From: Thermoanaerobacteraceae bacterium
GTDB lineage: Bacteria > Bacillota > Thermoanaerobacteria > Thermoanaerobacterales > UBA4877
Direction: 5' to 3'
NCBI GenBank assembly: GCA_030016635.1
Contig: JASEJQ010000019.1
Span: 1 to 37,817 of the forward strand
Length of the DNA: 37,817 nt
This document shows, piece after piece, positions 16,478-23,879 of this stretch. The notes below the pieces were generated by a model, which saw only the letters and a list, made by a program, of their open reading frames with translations, searched no databases and was not told the DNA's origin. The number at the start of each line of letters is the position of its first letter. Positions within the stretch are counted from its first letter, which is position 1. The position numbers were made by a program, and so were the translations under genes.

Positions 16478-17242
16478 TTGATTAACTATATAGCAAATCT
16501 TGAGCCTGTATATAAGGGAATAATACTCAGCATACTGGCAGGTGCGGCGACGGGCCTGGGAGGTCTACCATTGCTTTTTATCAGGAGAAAGATACCAGAT
16601 CTAATAATTGATATATCCCTTGGTATAGCAGCAGGGATTATGCTGGCTGCCACCGCATTCAGTCTTGTAGTGCCATCCTTAGAGATTGGTGGCATCCTTC
16701 CCATGACCGTCGGTATGATTTTAGGAATGGTCTTTGTTGATTATATGGATAAGGTCATACCCCACGACCACTTCGTCAAAGGACATGAGGGCAGGGGAGA
16801 TATTAACAAGGTAAGAAGGATATGGCTTTTTGTGATAGCCATAATCATACATAACTTTCCAGAAGGCCTGGCCGTAGGTGTTGGGGGATTTTCAAAAGAT
16901 GCCGTAACCCTTGCCTTTGCCATAGGGACACAGAACATACCTGAAGGCCTGGCCGTTGCCGCTGCACTTATCTCAGCCGGTTATGGAGTAGGATACTCTG
17001 TGTGGACAGCATTCCTATCGGGGCTTATAGAACCTGTGGGAGGGATAATAGGAGCACTGCTCATAAGCATAGCACAGCCTATACTGCCGTATGCCATGGC
17101 CTTTGCTGCAGGGGCTATGCTTTTCGTGATAAGTGATGAGGTAATACCGGAGACCCATGCGGGCAATAACCAGAGGATTGCTACATATGCCATAGTGATA
17201 GGATTTATAATCATGACCATACTGGACAATGTACTGGGTTAA
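16478..17242 (+). CDS. ZIP-family divalent metal transporter
   Basis: A 254-aa integral membrane protein with about eight predicted helices. The hallmark metal-binding helices contain HNFPEG near residues 124-129 and QNIPEG near 150-155, which place it in the ZIP (ZupT-like) family importing Zn(II), Fe(II) or related ions. A loop with HDHFVKGHEGRGD between helices 3 and 4 is the usual His-rich segment. The TTG start at 16478 is chosen because AAAGGGGGT precedes it. A TGG-TATAAA extended -10 sits about 45 nt upstream, so it may have its own promoter. The metal cannot be fixed from sequence; the nearby iron genes make iron or zinc plausible. Confidence 0.9.
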   Translation: MINYIANLEPVYKGIILSILAGAATGLGGLPLLFIRRKIPDLIIDISLGIAAGIMLAATAFSLVVPSLEIGGILPMTVGMILGMVFVDYMDKVIPHDHFVKGHEGRGDINKVRRIWLFVIAIIIHNFPEGLAVGVGGFSKDAVTLAFAIGTQNIPEGLAVAAALISAGYGVGYSVWTAFLSGLIEPVGGIIGALLISIAQPILPYAMAFAAGAMLFVISDEVIPETHAGNNQRIATYAIVIGFIIMTILDNVLG

Positions 17243-17246
17243 AAAT

Positions 17247-17322
17247 TGGTGCGCCTGACAGGAGTCGAACCTGCGGCCTATTGATCCGGAGTCAATCGCT
17301 CTATCCACTGAGCTACAGGCGC
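17247..17322 (-). tRNA. tRNA-Arg (anticodon CCG)
   Basis: On the minus strand the acceptor stem GCGCCTG pairs with CAGGCGC, followed by an encoded ACCA end at 17250-17247. The D-arm has TAGCTCAGTGGATAGAGC, the anticodon stem ATTGA/TCAAT frames the loop CTCCGGA (anticodon CCG, reading CGG), and the T-arm has GGTTCGACTCC. All arms are complete. It stands alone, antisense to the adjacent protein genes. Confidence 0.97.
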
Positions 17323-17403
17323 ACACTACATTAATATATTATCACAAATAATATTGAGGTTCAATAAATACTGCACTTAAGTTATTACTTCTTATTTTTA
17401 TGG

Positions 17404-17409
17404 TATAAT
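17404..17409 (+). promoter_or_regulatory. Extended -10 promoter of thiamine-binding protein gene
   Basis: TGG-TATAAT (17401-17409), with a weak TTATTA about 16 nt upstream, lies 27 nt before the ATG at 17436. Confidence 0.6.
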
Positions 17410-17435
17410 ATGTATTATGCGAAAGGAGTGATTTT

Positions 17436-17741
17436 ATGGCCATAGCTGAGGTTGTCATAGTACCATTGGGCACAGGTTCAACCAGTTTGTCTGATTATGT
17501 AGCTGCCTGCGAGGACGTTTTAAAAAAAGAGAAAGACGTAAGGTACCAGCTAACCCCTATGGGGACGGTAATAGAAGGAGACCTACATAAAATAATCGAT
17601 ACAGTAATGAAAATGCATGAGGTACCATTTGAAAGAGGTGCCATGAGGGTCAGCACAACGATACGCATAGATGATAAAAGGGACAAAGAGGCCACTATGG
17701 AGCAAAAGGTGATATCCGTATTGCAAAAGCAAGAGAGATAA
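17436..17741 (+). CDS. MTH1187/UPF0045-family thiamine-binding protein
   Basis: A 101-aa protein of the MTH1187/YqgV family, small ferredoxin-fold proteins that bind thiamine or its pyrimidine part in the cytoplasm. The motif set AEVVIVPLGTGSTSLSDYV at the start, LTPMGTVIEGDL in the middle and RVSTTIRIDDKRDK near the C-terminus is typical. GAAAGGAG precedes the ATG. It is followed by a TPP riboswitch and thiT, which supports the thiamine link. It has its own promoter and lies upstream of the riboswitch, so it is not under that switch. Confidence 0.9.
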   Translation: MAIAEVVIVPLGTGSTSLSDYVAACEDVLKKEKDVRYQLTPMGTVIEGDLHKIIDTVMKMHEVPFERGAMRVSTTIRIDDKRDKEATMEQKVISVLQKQER

Positions 17742-17755
17742 ATTTTTATCTATTA

Positions 17756-17784
17756 TTGAATCTCACAAACATTTATACTATAAT
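17756..17784 (+). promoter_or_regulatory. Sigma-A promoter of TPP riboswitch-thiT
   Basis: TTGAAT (17756-17761), a 17-nt spacer and TATAAT (17779-17784) form a near-consensus promoter about 20 nt before the riboswitch aptamer. Confidence 0.8.
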
Positions 17785-17810
17785 TAGGTTGAAAAAATTT
17801 AAGAGACTGT

Positions 17811-17900
17811 GTCCGCTGGGGGAGCATTAAGCTGAGATCGTAGAGCAATCTACGGACCCCTTGAACCTGTCCAGGTAATGCTGGCGTAGGGAAAGCGGGT
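17811..17900 (+). promoter_or_regulatory. TPP (thi-box) riboswitch aptamer
   Basis: The conserved TPP aptamer elements are present: GGGGGAGC, GCTGAGA, ACCCCTTGAACCTG and GGTAATGCTGGCGTAGGGAA. P1 pairs CCGCT (17813-17817) with AGCGG (17894-17898). It precedes thiT and a terminator hairpin, so it acts by TPP-dependent transcription termination. Confidence 0.97.
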
Positions 17901-17902
17901 TT

Positions 17903-17931
17903 CCGCCGTGACCTACAGGTTGCGGTTTTTT
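17903..17931 (+). terminator. Riboswitch expression-platform terminator
   Basis: A hairpin CCGC..ACCT-ac-AGGT..GCGG is followed by TTTTTT (17926-17931). It follows the 3' strand of P1 closely, so P1 stability can decide whether the terminator or an alternative structure forms. Confidence 0.82.
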
Positions 17932-17967
17932 ATTTAGCGGCACGGCCTCTGAAAGGGAGGCTTTTGT

Positions 17968-18612
17968 ATGTCCAATTTCTTAAGTTCTATATTTGGTGAC
18001 TTTGCCCAGATACGTTCAGTTACTGTTGCTGTCATTGCGATTTTGATTGCAGCGGCAGCGGTGTTTCACTTCTACAGGGACAGATTCAGGTTTGACACAA
18101 AGACAATCGTATATGGTGGGCTATGCATAGCCCTGTCATTCCTGCTATCCTATATCAGGTTTTACCACTGGCCACAGGGAGGGTCTATAACCCCCGGTAG
18201 TATGCTGCCGCTCTTCATATATGCATACTACTTTGGACCGGTGGCAGGGATAACTGCGGGGGCAGCCTATGGGATACTACAGCTCATACAGGACCCATAT
18301 ATACTTCACTGGGCACAGGTGCTTTTAGACTATCCACTGCCTTTTGCTGCACTGGGCCTGGCCGGTTTCTTTAAGAATAACCTGAGGCTGGGGATCCTTG
18401 CCGGAGGATTTGGCAGGTTTTTCTTCCATTTCTTATCCGGAGTGATATTCTTTGGGTCTTATGCACCTCCAGGTATGAGTCCTGTGGTCTACTCAATAGC
18501 TGTAAACGGCTCCATAATAGGTACAGAGGTTGCAATCTGCTTTGCCATATCACTGGTACCTCAGTTTTACAATGCTGTTCAGGACCTGAGACACAACATA
18601 ATAAGAGCATAA
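17968..18612 (+). CDS. thiT: ThiT, thiamine ECF transporter S component
   Basis: A 214-aa membrane protein with about six helices, the substrate-binding unit of an energy-coupling-factor thiamine importer. Family features are the segment SYIRFYHWPQGGSITPGSML at about 59-78, FGPVAGITAGAAYGILQLI, and the GFGRFFFHFLSGVIFFG stretch that lines the thiamine site. The N-terminus has an extra hydrophobic helix compared with the shortest ThiT proteins. GGGAGG precedes the start. It sits directly under a TPP riboswitch. The shared EcfA/EcfT energising module is not in the window. Confidence 0.95.
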   Translation: MSNFLSSIFGDFAQIRSVTVAVIAILIAAAAVFHFYRDRFRFDTKTIVYGGLCIALSFLLSYIRFYHWPQGGSITPGSMLPLFIYAYYFGPVAGITAGAAYGILQLIQDPYILHWAQVLLDYPLPFAALGLAGFFKNNLRLGILAGGFGRFFFHFLSGVIFFGSYAPPGMSPVVYSIAVNGSIIGTEVAICFAISLVPQFYNAVQDLRHNIIRA

Positions 18613-18642
18613 AAAATCCGCCATATATTTGGCGGATTTTTT
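18611..18642 (+). terminator. Intrinsic terminator of thiT
   Basis: A 12-bp stem (AAAAAATCCGCC with its complement) and an 8-nt loop overlap the stop codon of thiT. The downstream arm ends in six T; the A-rich upstream arm makes it workable in both directions. Confidence 0.92.
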
Positions 18643-18710
18643 ATGCTTAAAATAGCAGCAAAGGTTAAATAAAAAAGAATAAGTTAAATCAAATTTTATT
18701 TTAGAATAAT

Positions 18711-18742
18711 GAAGGAATTTCTATAACTATGTAGAATATATA
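18711..18742 (+). promoter_or_regulatory. Sigma-H-like promoter upstream of cstA operon
   Basis: GAAGGAATT (18711-18719), an 11-nt gap and GTAGAAT (18731-18737) match the Bacillus sigma-H (Spo0H) consensus RnAGGAwww-N11/12-RnnGAAT. The full arrangement GAAGGAATTT-N8-ATGTAGAATATATA recurs exactly at 21694-21725 before another operon. The first start codon of the operon is 36 nt downstream. Confidence 0.78.
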
Positions 18743-18778
18743 CATAAAGAAGGTAATAATCTTGCGGGGTGCATATAG

Positions 18779-19291
18779 ATGGTTAAGGACGAATATTTAG
18801 ATTTATTGGAAAAGAAACATAGTGTTTACTATGATGTGTATAGAGACTATGAGTTAAACGGTAGGTTTCTGGATATATATGCAGAGTTTCATATGAGAAA
18901 TGAAAGGTATGTTTTGATAGATGTGCTGGATGCATACGAGACCCATGAGTACAGGCTCGTGAAATATTATGAGGATCTAAAACTCAAGGATGTGAGTGAG
19001 TTTAGTGCATGGCTTAAGGATGAGACCGATATTCTCATTAAACCTCATACGGAGCATATGTGCACCATATTGACCGGAGTAATGGTAACTGACAGAGGCA
19101 TTAACAGGGATGTAGAGAAATTTATTAAATATTACAGGTATACAAGATACTTCACACTTGGAATAAAAGGCTGGGGGGAAATAAGGCTTGTAGGCGTTGA
19201 CATTGCTTCCAATAGGGTGGTGGCAAACAGGAAGGGAAGAGAGGTGATAAAGGATTTTATGATTCCGATGCCAAAGCCCAATTATTTATAA
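18779..19291 (+). CDS. Uncharacterised 170-aa protein in cstA operon
   Basis: Not recognised. It is a soluble, charged protein without a signal peptide or membrane segment. It is rich in Tyr and Asp/Glu (YYDVYRDYELNGRFLDIYAEF near the start) and has a conserved-looking His/Cys region HTEHMCTILTGVMVTDRG near 92-110. The ATG at 18779 has only a weak GGGGTG upstream. It lies 36 nt after a sigma-H-like promoter and 21 nt before cstA, so the two are probably cotranscribed. A role in the transition to stationary phase, or in adjusting CstA, is inference from context only. Confidence 0.75.
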   Translation: MVKDEYLDLLEKKHSVYYDVYRDYELNGRFLDIYAEFHMRNERYVLIDVLDAYETHEYRLVKYYEDLKLKDVSEFSAWLKDETDILIKPHTEHMCTILTGVMVTDRGINRDVEKFIKYYRYTRYFTLGIKGWGEIRLVGVDIASNRVVANRKGREVIKDFMIPMPKPNYL

Positions 19292-19312
19292 ATAAAAGGA
19301 GGGAGCATTTTA

Positions 19313-20953
19313 ATGAGTGCAATAATTTTACTGGTAGGTGCTATTATTCTTCTTGTACTTGCTTATATCTTTTACGGCGGTTGGCTTGCAAAACAGTGGG
19401 GTCTGCAGCCGAACAATAACACACCTGCACACACCATGTATGATGGCGTGGACTATGTCCCTGCAAAGGCACCTGTCCTTCTGGGCCATCACTTTGCATC
19501 CATAGCCGGTGCAGGTCCTATAAACGGACCTATCCAGGCCGCCATATTCGGCTGGGTGCCTGTAACACTGTGGATACTCATTGGTGGTATATTTATGGGC
19601 GCACCCCATGATTTTGGTTCGCTTCTTGCATCATTGAGGCATAAGGGCAAGTCCATAGGTGATATCATAGAAGTAAATGTTGGCTTGACAGCAAAGAGGT
19701 TGTTCCTTTTGTTTTCATGGTTGACACTGGTACTTGTAGTTGCAGCCTTTGCAAACATAGTGGCTGATACTTTTGTCTCTACACCCCAGGCTGCTACAGC
19801 CTCTCTATTGTTTATACCCCTTGCTGTAGCTTTCGGCTTTAGTGTATATAGAAGAAATGCATCACTTGGCTTGAGTACCGTGTTGGGTGTGGCGGTTTTG
19901 GCGTTATGTATATGGATAGGTTATATAGCCCCGTTATCATTGCCTAAGACCACATGGATAATCATCCTTGCCGTGTATATAGTGGCTGCATCAGTTACGC
20001 CTGTATGGATACTCCTGCAGCCAAGGGATTACTTGAACTCTTTCCTTCTCTATGGAACGATGATTGGCGGTGTTATTGGTATACTGCTTTATAACCCGAG
20101 GATTCAACTTCCAGCGTTTACAAGCTTTAAGGTTGGTACGCAGTATCTCTTCCCGATGCTGTTCATTACCATAGCATGCGGTGCCATATCCGGCTTCCAC
20201 TCCCTGGTGGCCTCCGGCACCACAGCAAAACAGCTGGACAAAGAAGGGGATGCTAAGCTGATAGGCTATGGCTCAATGATGATTGAAAGTGCTCTGGCCA
20301 TAATTGCAACAATAACTGCTGTATATCTTACCCAGGATAAATTTGCAGAACTTATGAAGTTTGGTCCCACCAATGTGTTTGCTGATGGATTAGGTACATT
20401 TATGACCAGCTTTGGTATAAATCAGGTTATAGGGAAGACCTTTGCTGCCCTGGCAGTGTCTGCATTCGCCATGACCACCCTGGATACAGCCACGAGGCTC
20501 GGCAGGTTTGCTTTTCAGGAGTTCTTTGAAAACATATCTGAGTCTGGAGAAACTGTAACAAGCTCAAACCCTGTTGCAAAATTCTTCAGTGATAGGTATG
20601 TGGCATCTTTAATCACTGTGGTTATTTCTATTATACTTGCATTTACAAGCTGGAAGGTTATATGGCCTATATTTGGCGCGGCTAACCAGCTCCTCGCAGC
20701 GATAGCACTGCTGGCAGTGGCTGCATGGCTTGCCAATGCAAAAAGGAACAATACAATGCTCATTATTCCTATGATATTTATGTTTATAGCTACTTTGACA
20801 GCCCTTGTATTTCTGATTCAGTCTAATATTGCCTCTGGTAACTATATACTGGTGGTATTTGCTGTCCTGCTGTTTATCCTGGCTATACTATTAATACTTC
20901 AGGCATTTGGAGTGCTTACAGGAAAGGACAGAAAAGAAGGGGTAGCAAGATAG
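19313..20953 (+). CDS. cstA: Carbon starvation protein A (CstA family transporter)
   Basis: A 546-aa polytopic membrane protein with about 15 hydrophobic segments. The N-terminal YVPAKAPVLLGHHFASIAGAGPINGPIQAA block and GAISGFHSLVASGTTAKQLDKEGDA are diagnostic for CstA/BtsT transporters, which take up peptides or pyruvate when preferred carbon runs out. It belongs to the shorter Gram-positive form (E. coli CstA is about 700 aa). AAAGGAGGGAG precedes the ATG. It follows the unknown 170-aa gene behind a sigma-H-like promoter, which fits post-exponential expression, and ends at a strong terminator. Confidence 0.95.
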   Translation: MSAIILLVGAIILLVLAYIFYGGWLAKQWGLQPNNNTPAHTMYDGVDYVPAKAPVLLGHHFASIAGAGPINGPIQAAIFGWVPVTLWILIGGIFMGAPHDFGSLLASLRHKGKSIGDIIEVNVGLTAKRLFLLFSWLTLVLVVAAFANIVADTFVSTPQAATASLLFIPLAVAFGFSVYRRNASLGLSTVLGVAVLALCIWIGYIAPLSLPKTTWIIILAVYIVAASVTPVWILLQPRDYLNSFLLYGTMIGGVIGILLYNPRIQLPAFTSFKVGTQYLFPMLFITIACGAISGFHSLVASGTTAKQLDKEGDAKLIGYGSMMIESALAIIATITAVYLTQDKFAELMKFGPTNVFADGLGTFMTSFGINQVIGKTFAALAVSAFAMTTLDTATRLGRFAFQEFFENISESGETVTSSNPVAKFFSDRYVASLITVVISIILAFTSWKVIWPIFGAANQLLAAIALLAVAAWLANAKRNNTMLIIPMIFMFIATLTALVFLIQSNIASGNYILVVFAVLLFILAILLILQAFGVLTGKDRKEGVAR

Positions 20954-20955
20954 AT

Positions 20956-20983
20956 AAAAGGCCTGCCGCAGGGCAGGCCTTTT
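20956..20983 (+). terminator. Intrinsic terminator of cstA
   Basis: A 12-bp stem AAAAGGCCTGCC with its complement around a GCAG loop begins 3 nt after the cstA stop; its downstream arm ends TTTT. Confidence 0.88.
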
Positions 20984-21075
20984 AATGTAACGGGTATTTT
21001 AATGATTGAAGCCTGCAGGGTTTTAAAAAGGGAAAGGGTAGAGGTATAATTAGTTAAAAAGAAGGAGGTATTGTT

Positions 21076-21570
21076 ATGGATAATGAAAAAGGAAATGCAG
21101 GCAGGGCAGATGATATTATAAACTTTGCGAAGTCAAAACTTAAAGACATCAAAGAGGGAATTGACAATGTGGCGGATAAGGTAAAGGATGCTACTACTGA
21201 TGAGGACTCTACTGTAAGAAAGATGGGGGACAGCATAGGCTCTGTCGCAAGGTCTGCAGGTACCACCATTGCAAATCTTGCCAAAAAGCTTGGTAAAGAG
21301 ACAGGGAAACTTACCCGGATAGCGGGGCTAAAAGCAGATATTGCCAGCCTGTCAGGACAGAGGAAAACAAAGGTGGTTGAACTGGGCGAGGCTTTCCTCA
21401 ATGTATACAGGTCTGACTTTGAGGATAAGGAGACCTCATCTAAGATTGTGGATATCATAACATCTATAGATGAGATTGATGGGAAGATATCCGAAAAGCA
21501 GGATGAGATAAAGAGGATACAGCAGGAGGAAAATCTCACCGATGAGGAGATTGACGAGATAAAAGAATGA
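21076..21570 (+). CDS. Small helical/coiled-coil protein, unknown function
   Basis: A 164-aa acidic protein without a signal peptide or membrane segment. The first 90 residues (KSKLKDIKEGIDNVADKVKD, then GDSIGSVARSAGTTIANLAK) look like amphipathic helices of the apolipoprotein/LEA or phasin kind. Residues 125-160 (IDEIDGKISEKQDEIKRIQ) look like a coiled coil. GAAGGAGG precedes the ATG, and a terminator follows the stop within 10 nt, so it is a single-gene unit. No family was recognised; a role in stress or the cell envelope would be a guess. Confidence 0.8.
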   Translation: MDNEKGNAGRADDIINFAKSKLKDIKEGIDNVADKVKDATTDEDSTVRKMGDSIGSVARSAGTTIANLAKKLGKETGKLTRIAGLKADIASLSGQRKTKVVELGEAFLNVYRSDFEDKETSSKIVDIITSIDEIDGKISEKQDEIKRIQQEENLTDEEIDEIKE

Positions 21571-21577
21571 GAATTAA

Positions 21578-21600
21578 GAGGGCGATGCCCTCATTTTTTT
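21578..21600 (+). terminator. Intrinsic terminator of coiled-coil protein gene
   Basis: GAGGGC-gat-GCCCTC (21578-21592) is followed by ATTTTTTT up to 21600. Confidence 0.9.
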
Positions 21601-21693
21601 GTCTTCATGCGTCCATATATTAGAGACATAGTATCGTTTTATGTACACATATTAAATACATAGTATAAAATATGAAAATTATGTGAGGTAAAA

Positions 21694-21725
21694 GAAGGAA
21701 TTTTGAATTCAATGTAGAATATATA
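21694..21725 (+). promoter_or_regulatory. Sigma-H-like promoter upstream of amidohydrolase operon
   Basis: GAAGGAATTT (21694-21703), an 8-nt gap and ATGTAGAATATATA (21712-21725) are identical in both blocks and in spacing to the element before the cstA operon, and fit the sigma-H consensus. A GAGGAGGGG ribosome site follows at 21741-21749. The 21601-21693 stretch upstream is AT-rich and also carries a repeated ACATAGTAT (21626-21634 and 21658-21666). Confidence 0.78.
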
Positions 21726-21754
21726 AAGATATTAACAACTGAGGAGGGGTTAAC

Positions 21755-23065
21755 CTGGATAAGAGCGAACTAAAAAGCAAGGTACTGGCGGCTATAGATA
21801 AACACAAGGACAGGATTATCGGTATAGGTGATGAGATTTTTAAAAATCCGGAGCTGGGTTTTAAGGAGTTCAAGACATCGGAACTGGTAAAGAAGGTGTT
21901 TGATGAACTAGACTTAGAATATCAGGATGGCCTGGCCATAACCGGTGTAAAGGCTTTCAGTACTGGTAAAAATCATGATTTTAGGGTTGCCATAATGGGT
22001 GAACTGGATGCAGTGGTCTGCCCGGCCCACCCCTATGCTGACCCACTTACTGGAGCATCCCACTCCTGCGGCCATAATGCACAGATATCATCTATGTTGG
22101 GAGCTGCAATAGGGTTAAACTTAAGCGGTGTTCTAGATGAACTGGATGGGGATGTGGCATTTTTAGCTGTACCGGCAGAGGAGTTTGTGGAGCTGGAATA
22201 TAGAGAAAGGTTGAGAAATGAAGGGAAAATTAAATTTTTCGGGGGCAAGCAGGAGTTTATAAGACTGGGGGTGTTTGACGATATAGACATGGCAATGTTG
22301 GTCCACTCGGAAGCTGGCGTGGAAGAAAGGAAGTCATTCATTGGCGCAGGCTCCAATGGATTTATCGGTAAAGCAGTAAAATATATAGGCAAGGAGGCCC
22401 ATGCAGGCGGGGCGCCTTTCGAAGGAGTTAATGCATTAAATGCGGCCATGATAGGTCTCATGGCCATACACGCCCAGAGGGAGACATTCAGGGATGAGGA
22501 TGCTATAAGGGTACACCCCATAATAACCAAGGGCGGAGACCTGGTGAATATTGTGCCGGCAGATGTGAGGGTTGAGACGTACGTGAGAGGTAGGACAATG
22601 ACGGCTGTAATAGACGCCAATAAGAAGGTAAACAGGGCCTTAAAGGCGGGAGCATATGCTGTAGGAGCTGAGGTGGAGATAGATGAGATACCCGGGTATC
22701 TGCCTTTAAATCAAAATGAAGCAATGGGAGAGCTTTTCAAGGAGAATATGGCAGTGCTGATAGGTCAAGAAAATGTACATCAGGGCCAGTTCATGGCAGG
22801 GTCTACAGATATGGGAGATATCAGCTCTATAATGCCTGCCATACATCCAACAGTGGGTGGATTCAAGGGCCTGGCCCATTCCTCCAATTTTGAGGAGGTA
22901 GATAAGGAAATGATATATATAAATCCGGCCAAAGCCATGGCCATGACAGCCATAGACCTTCTGTATGACGGAGCTAAGCTGGGCAAGGAGATTAAATCTA
23001 AGTATAAACCGTTATATACCAAAGAGTCCTATCTCAAGATGTGGGACGAACTATTAAACGGATAA
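21755..23065 (+). CDS. M20-family amidohydrolase, apparent CTG start
   Basis: A 436-aa metal-dependent amidohydrolase of the M20 peptidase / aminobenzoyl-glutamate utilisation group. Metal-site motifs are SHSCGHNAQ near 103, PAEEF near 142 and AHAGGAPFEG near 210. The frame is open from a stop at 21740-21742, and the conserved N-terminus (IIGIGDEIFKNPELGFKEFKTSE) is coded upstream of the first ATG/GTG/TTG, which is a GTG at 21896. The only plausible initiator before that region is CTG at 21755, placed 5 nt after GAGGAGGGG. It heads an operon with two membrane proteins behind a sigma-H-like promoter. The likely substrate is an amide or peptide-like compound brought in by those membrane proteins; this is inference. 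Confidence 0.88.
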   Translation: MDKSELKSKVLAAIDKHKDRIIGIGDEIFKNPELGFKEFKTSELVKKVFDELDLEYQDGLAITGVKAFSTGKNHDFRVAIMGELDAVVCPAHPYADPLTGASHSCGHNAQISSMLGAAIGLNLSGVLDELDGDVAFLAVPAEEFVELEYRERLRNEGKIKFFGGKQEFIRLGVFDDIDMAMLVHSEAGVEERKSFIGAGSNGFIGKAVKYIGKEAHAGGAPFEGVNALNAAMIGLMAIHAQRETFRDEDAIRVHPIITKGGDLVNIVPADVRVETYVRGRTMTAVIDANKKVNRALKAGAYAVGAEVEIDEIPGYLPLNQNEAMGELFKENMAVLIGQENVHQGQFMAGSTDMGDISSIMPAIHPTVGGFKGLAHSSNFEEVDKEMIYINPAKAMAMTAIDLLYDGAKLGKEIKSKYKPLYTKESYLKMWDELLNG

Positions 23066-23084
23066 TGTAGAGGGGGAGTCAAAT

Positions 23085-23879
23085 ATGAAACGGGATATAA
23101 AACTACATGTGATTGCTTTAGTACTGGTGGTCATTGCAGAACTTATAGGGGCGAAGAGCTTTAAGGTGGGACCGGGCACGGTGGTCCTCTTGCCCATGCT
23201 TTTTGCACTGATCATGGGAATGCTTTTAGGCCCTAAGGTGCTCAAAATAGTTGATATGGACGACATGAAGAGGGCGGCACCATGGATTAACATATCCGTT
23301 ATGCTGCTTATTGCTAAGTACGGCACAAACATAGGGCCCACAATGCCACTTCTGTTAAAGTCAAGTCCTGCACTTATACTTCAGGAGTTTGGCAACCTGG
23401 GGACAATATTTTTATCACTGCCAATTGCCATGTTGCTTGGTCTTAAGAGGGAAACTATTGGTGCATGTTTCTCCATAGCCAGGGAAGGTAGCTTGGCTAT
23501 AGTAAGTGATGTATATGGTCTTGATACTCCGGAAGGTCGTGGTGTAATGGGTGTGTATATATCGGGTACTCTGTTTGGTACAATCTTCTTTGGCATAATG
23601 GCAGGACTATTGTCTCCGGTGTTTCACCCCTTTGCCTTAGCCATGGCATGTGGGGTAGGAAGTGCCAGTATGATGGCTGCCTCATCAGGTTCTCTTGTTG
23701 CCATATTTCCTCAATATGCCAGTGAGATACAGGCCTTTGCATCGGCGAGCAATCTTTTGACCGGCGCCGATGGTGTGTATATGTCCATATTCATGGCACT
23801 GCCTATAACGGAATGGCTTTATAAGAAATTTTCAAGGGGTAAGGCAGCAGTAAAGGCGGAGGTGGGGGCAGATGAATAA
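23085..23879 (+). CDS. DUF3100-type integral membrane protein
   Basis: A 264-aa protein with about eight hydrophobic helices and small-residue-rich segments (AMACGVGSASMMAASSGSLVAIFPQ), resembling the DUF3100 family often encoded beside amidohydrolases. A charged region at about 45-65 (VLKIVDMDDMKRAAPWINIS) separates helices 2 and 3. GAGGGGGAG precedes the ATG. It follows the amidohydrolase by 19 nt and overlaps the next gene by 8 nt. It probably forms a two-part transporter with that protein; substrate and direction are unknown. The family assignment is from memory of the pattern. Confidence 0.75.
   Translation: MKRDIKLHVIALVLVVIAELIGAKSFKVGPGTVVLLPMLFALIMGMLLGPKVLKIVDMDDMKRAAPWINISVMLLIAKYGTNIGPTMPLLLKSSPALILQEFGNLGTIFLSLPIAMLLGLKRETIGACFSIAREGSLAIVSDVYGLDTPEGRGVMGVYISGTLFGTIFFGIMAGLLSPVFHPFALAMACGVGSASMMAASSGSLVAIFPQYASEIQAFASASNLLTGADGVYMSIFMALPITEWLYKKFSRGKAAVKAEVGADE

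Noticed and set aside
17015-17326. A minus-strand 103-codon frame starting within the tRNA-Arg region
   Set aside because: Its first codons are the tRNA gene itself and the rest is antisense to the ZIP transporter gene.
18371-18610. A minus-strand frame overlapping thiT
   Set aside because: thiT has a clear family match, a ribosome site and a riboswitch; the antisense frame has none.
21626-21666. The ACATAGTAT repeat as a defined operator
   Set aside because: Two 9-mers in AT-rich DNA are weak evidence, and the sigma-H-like element lies downstream and is much stronger.
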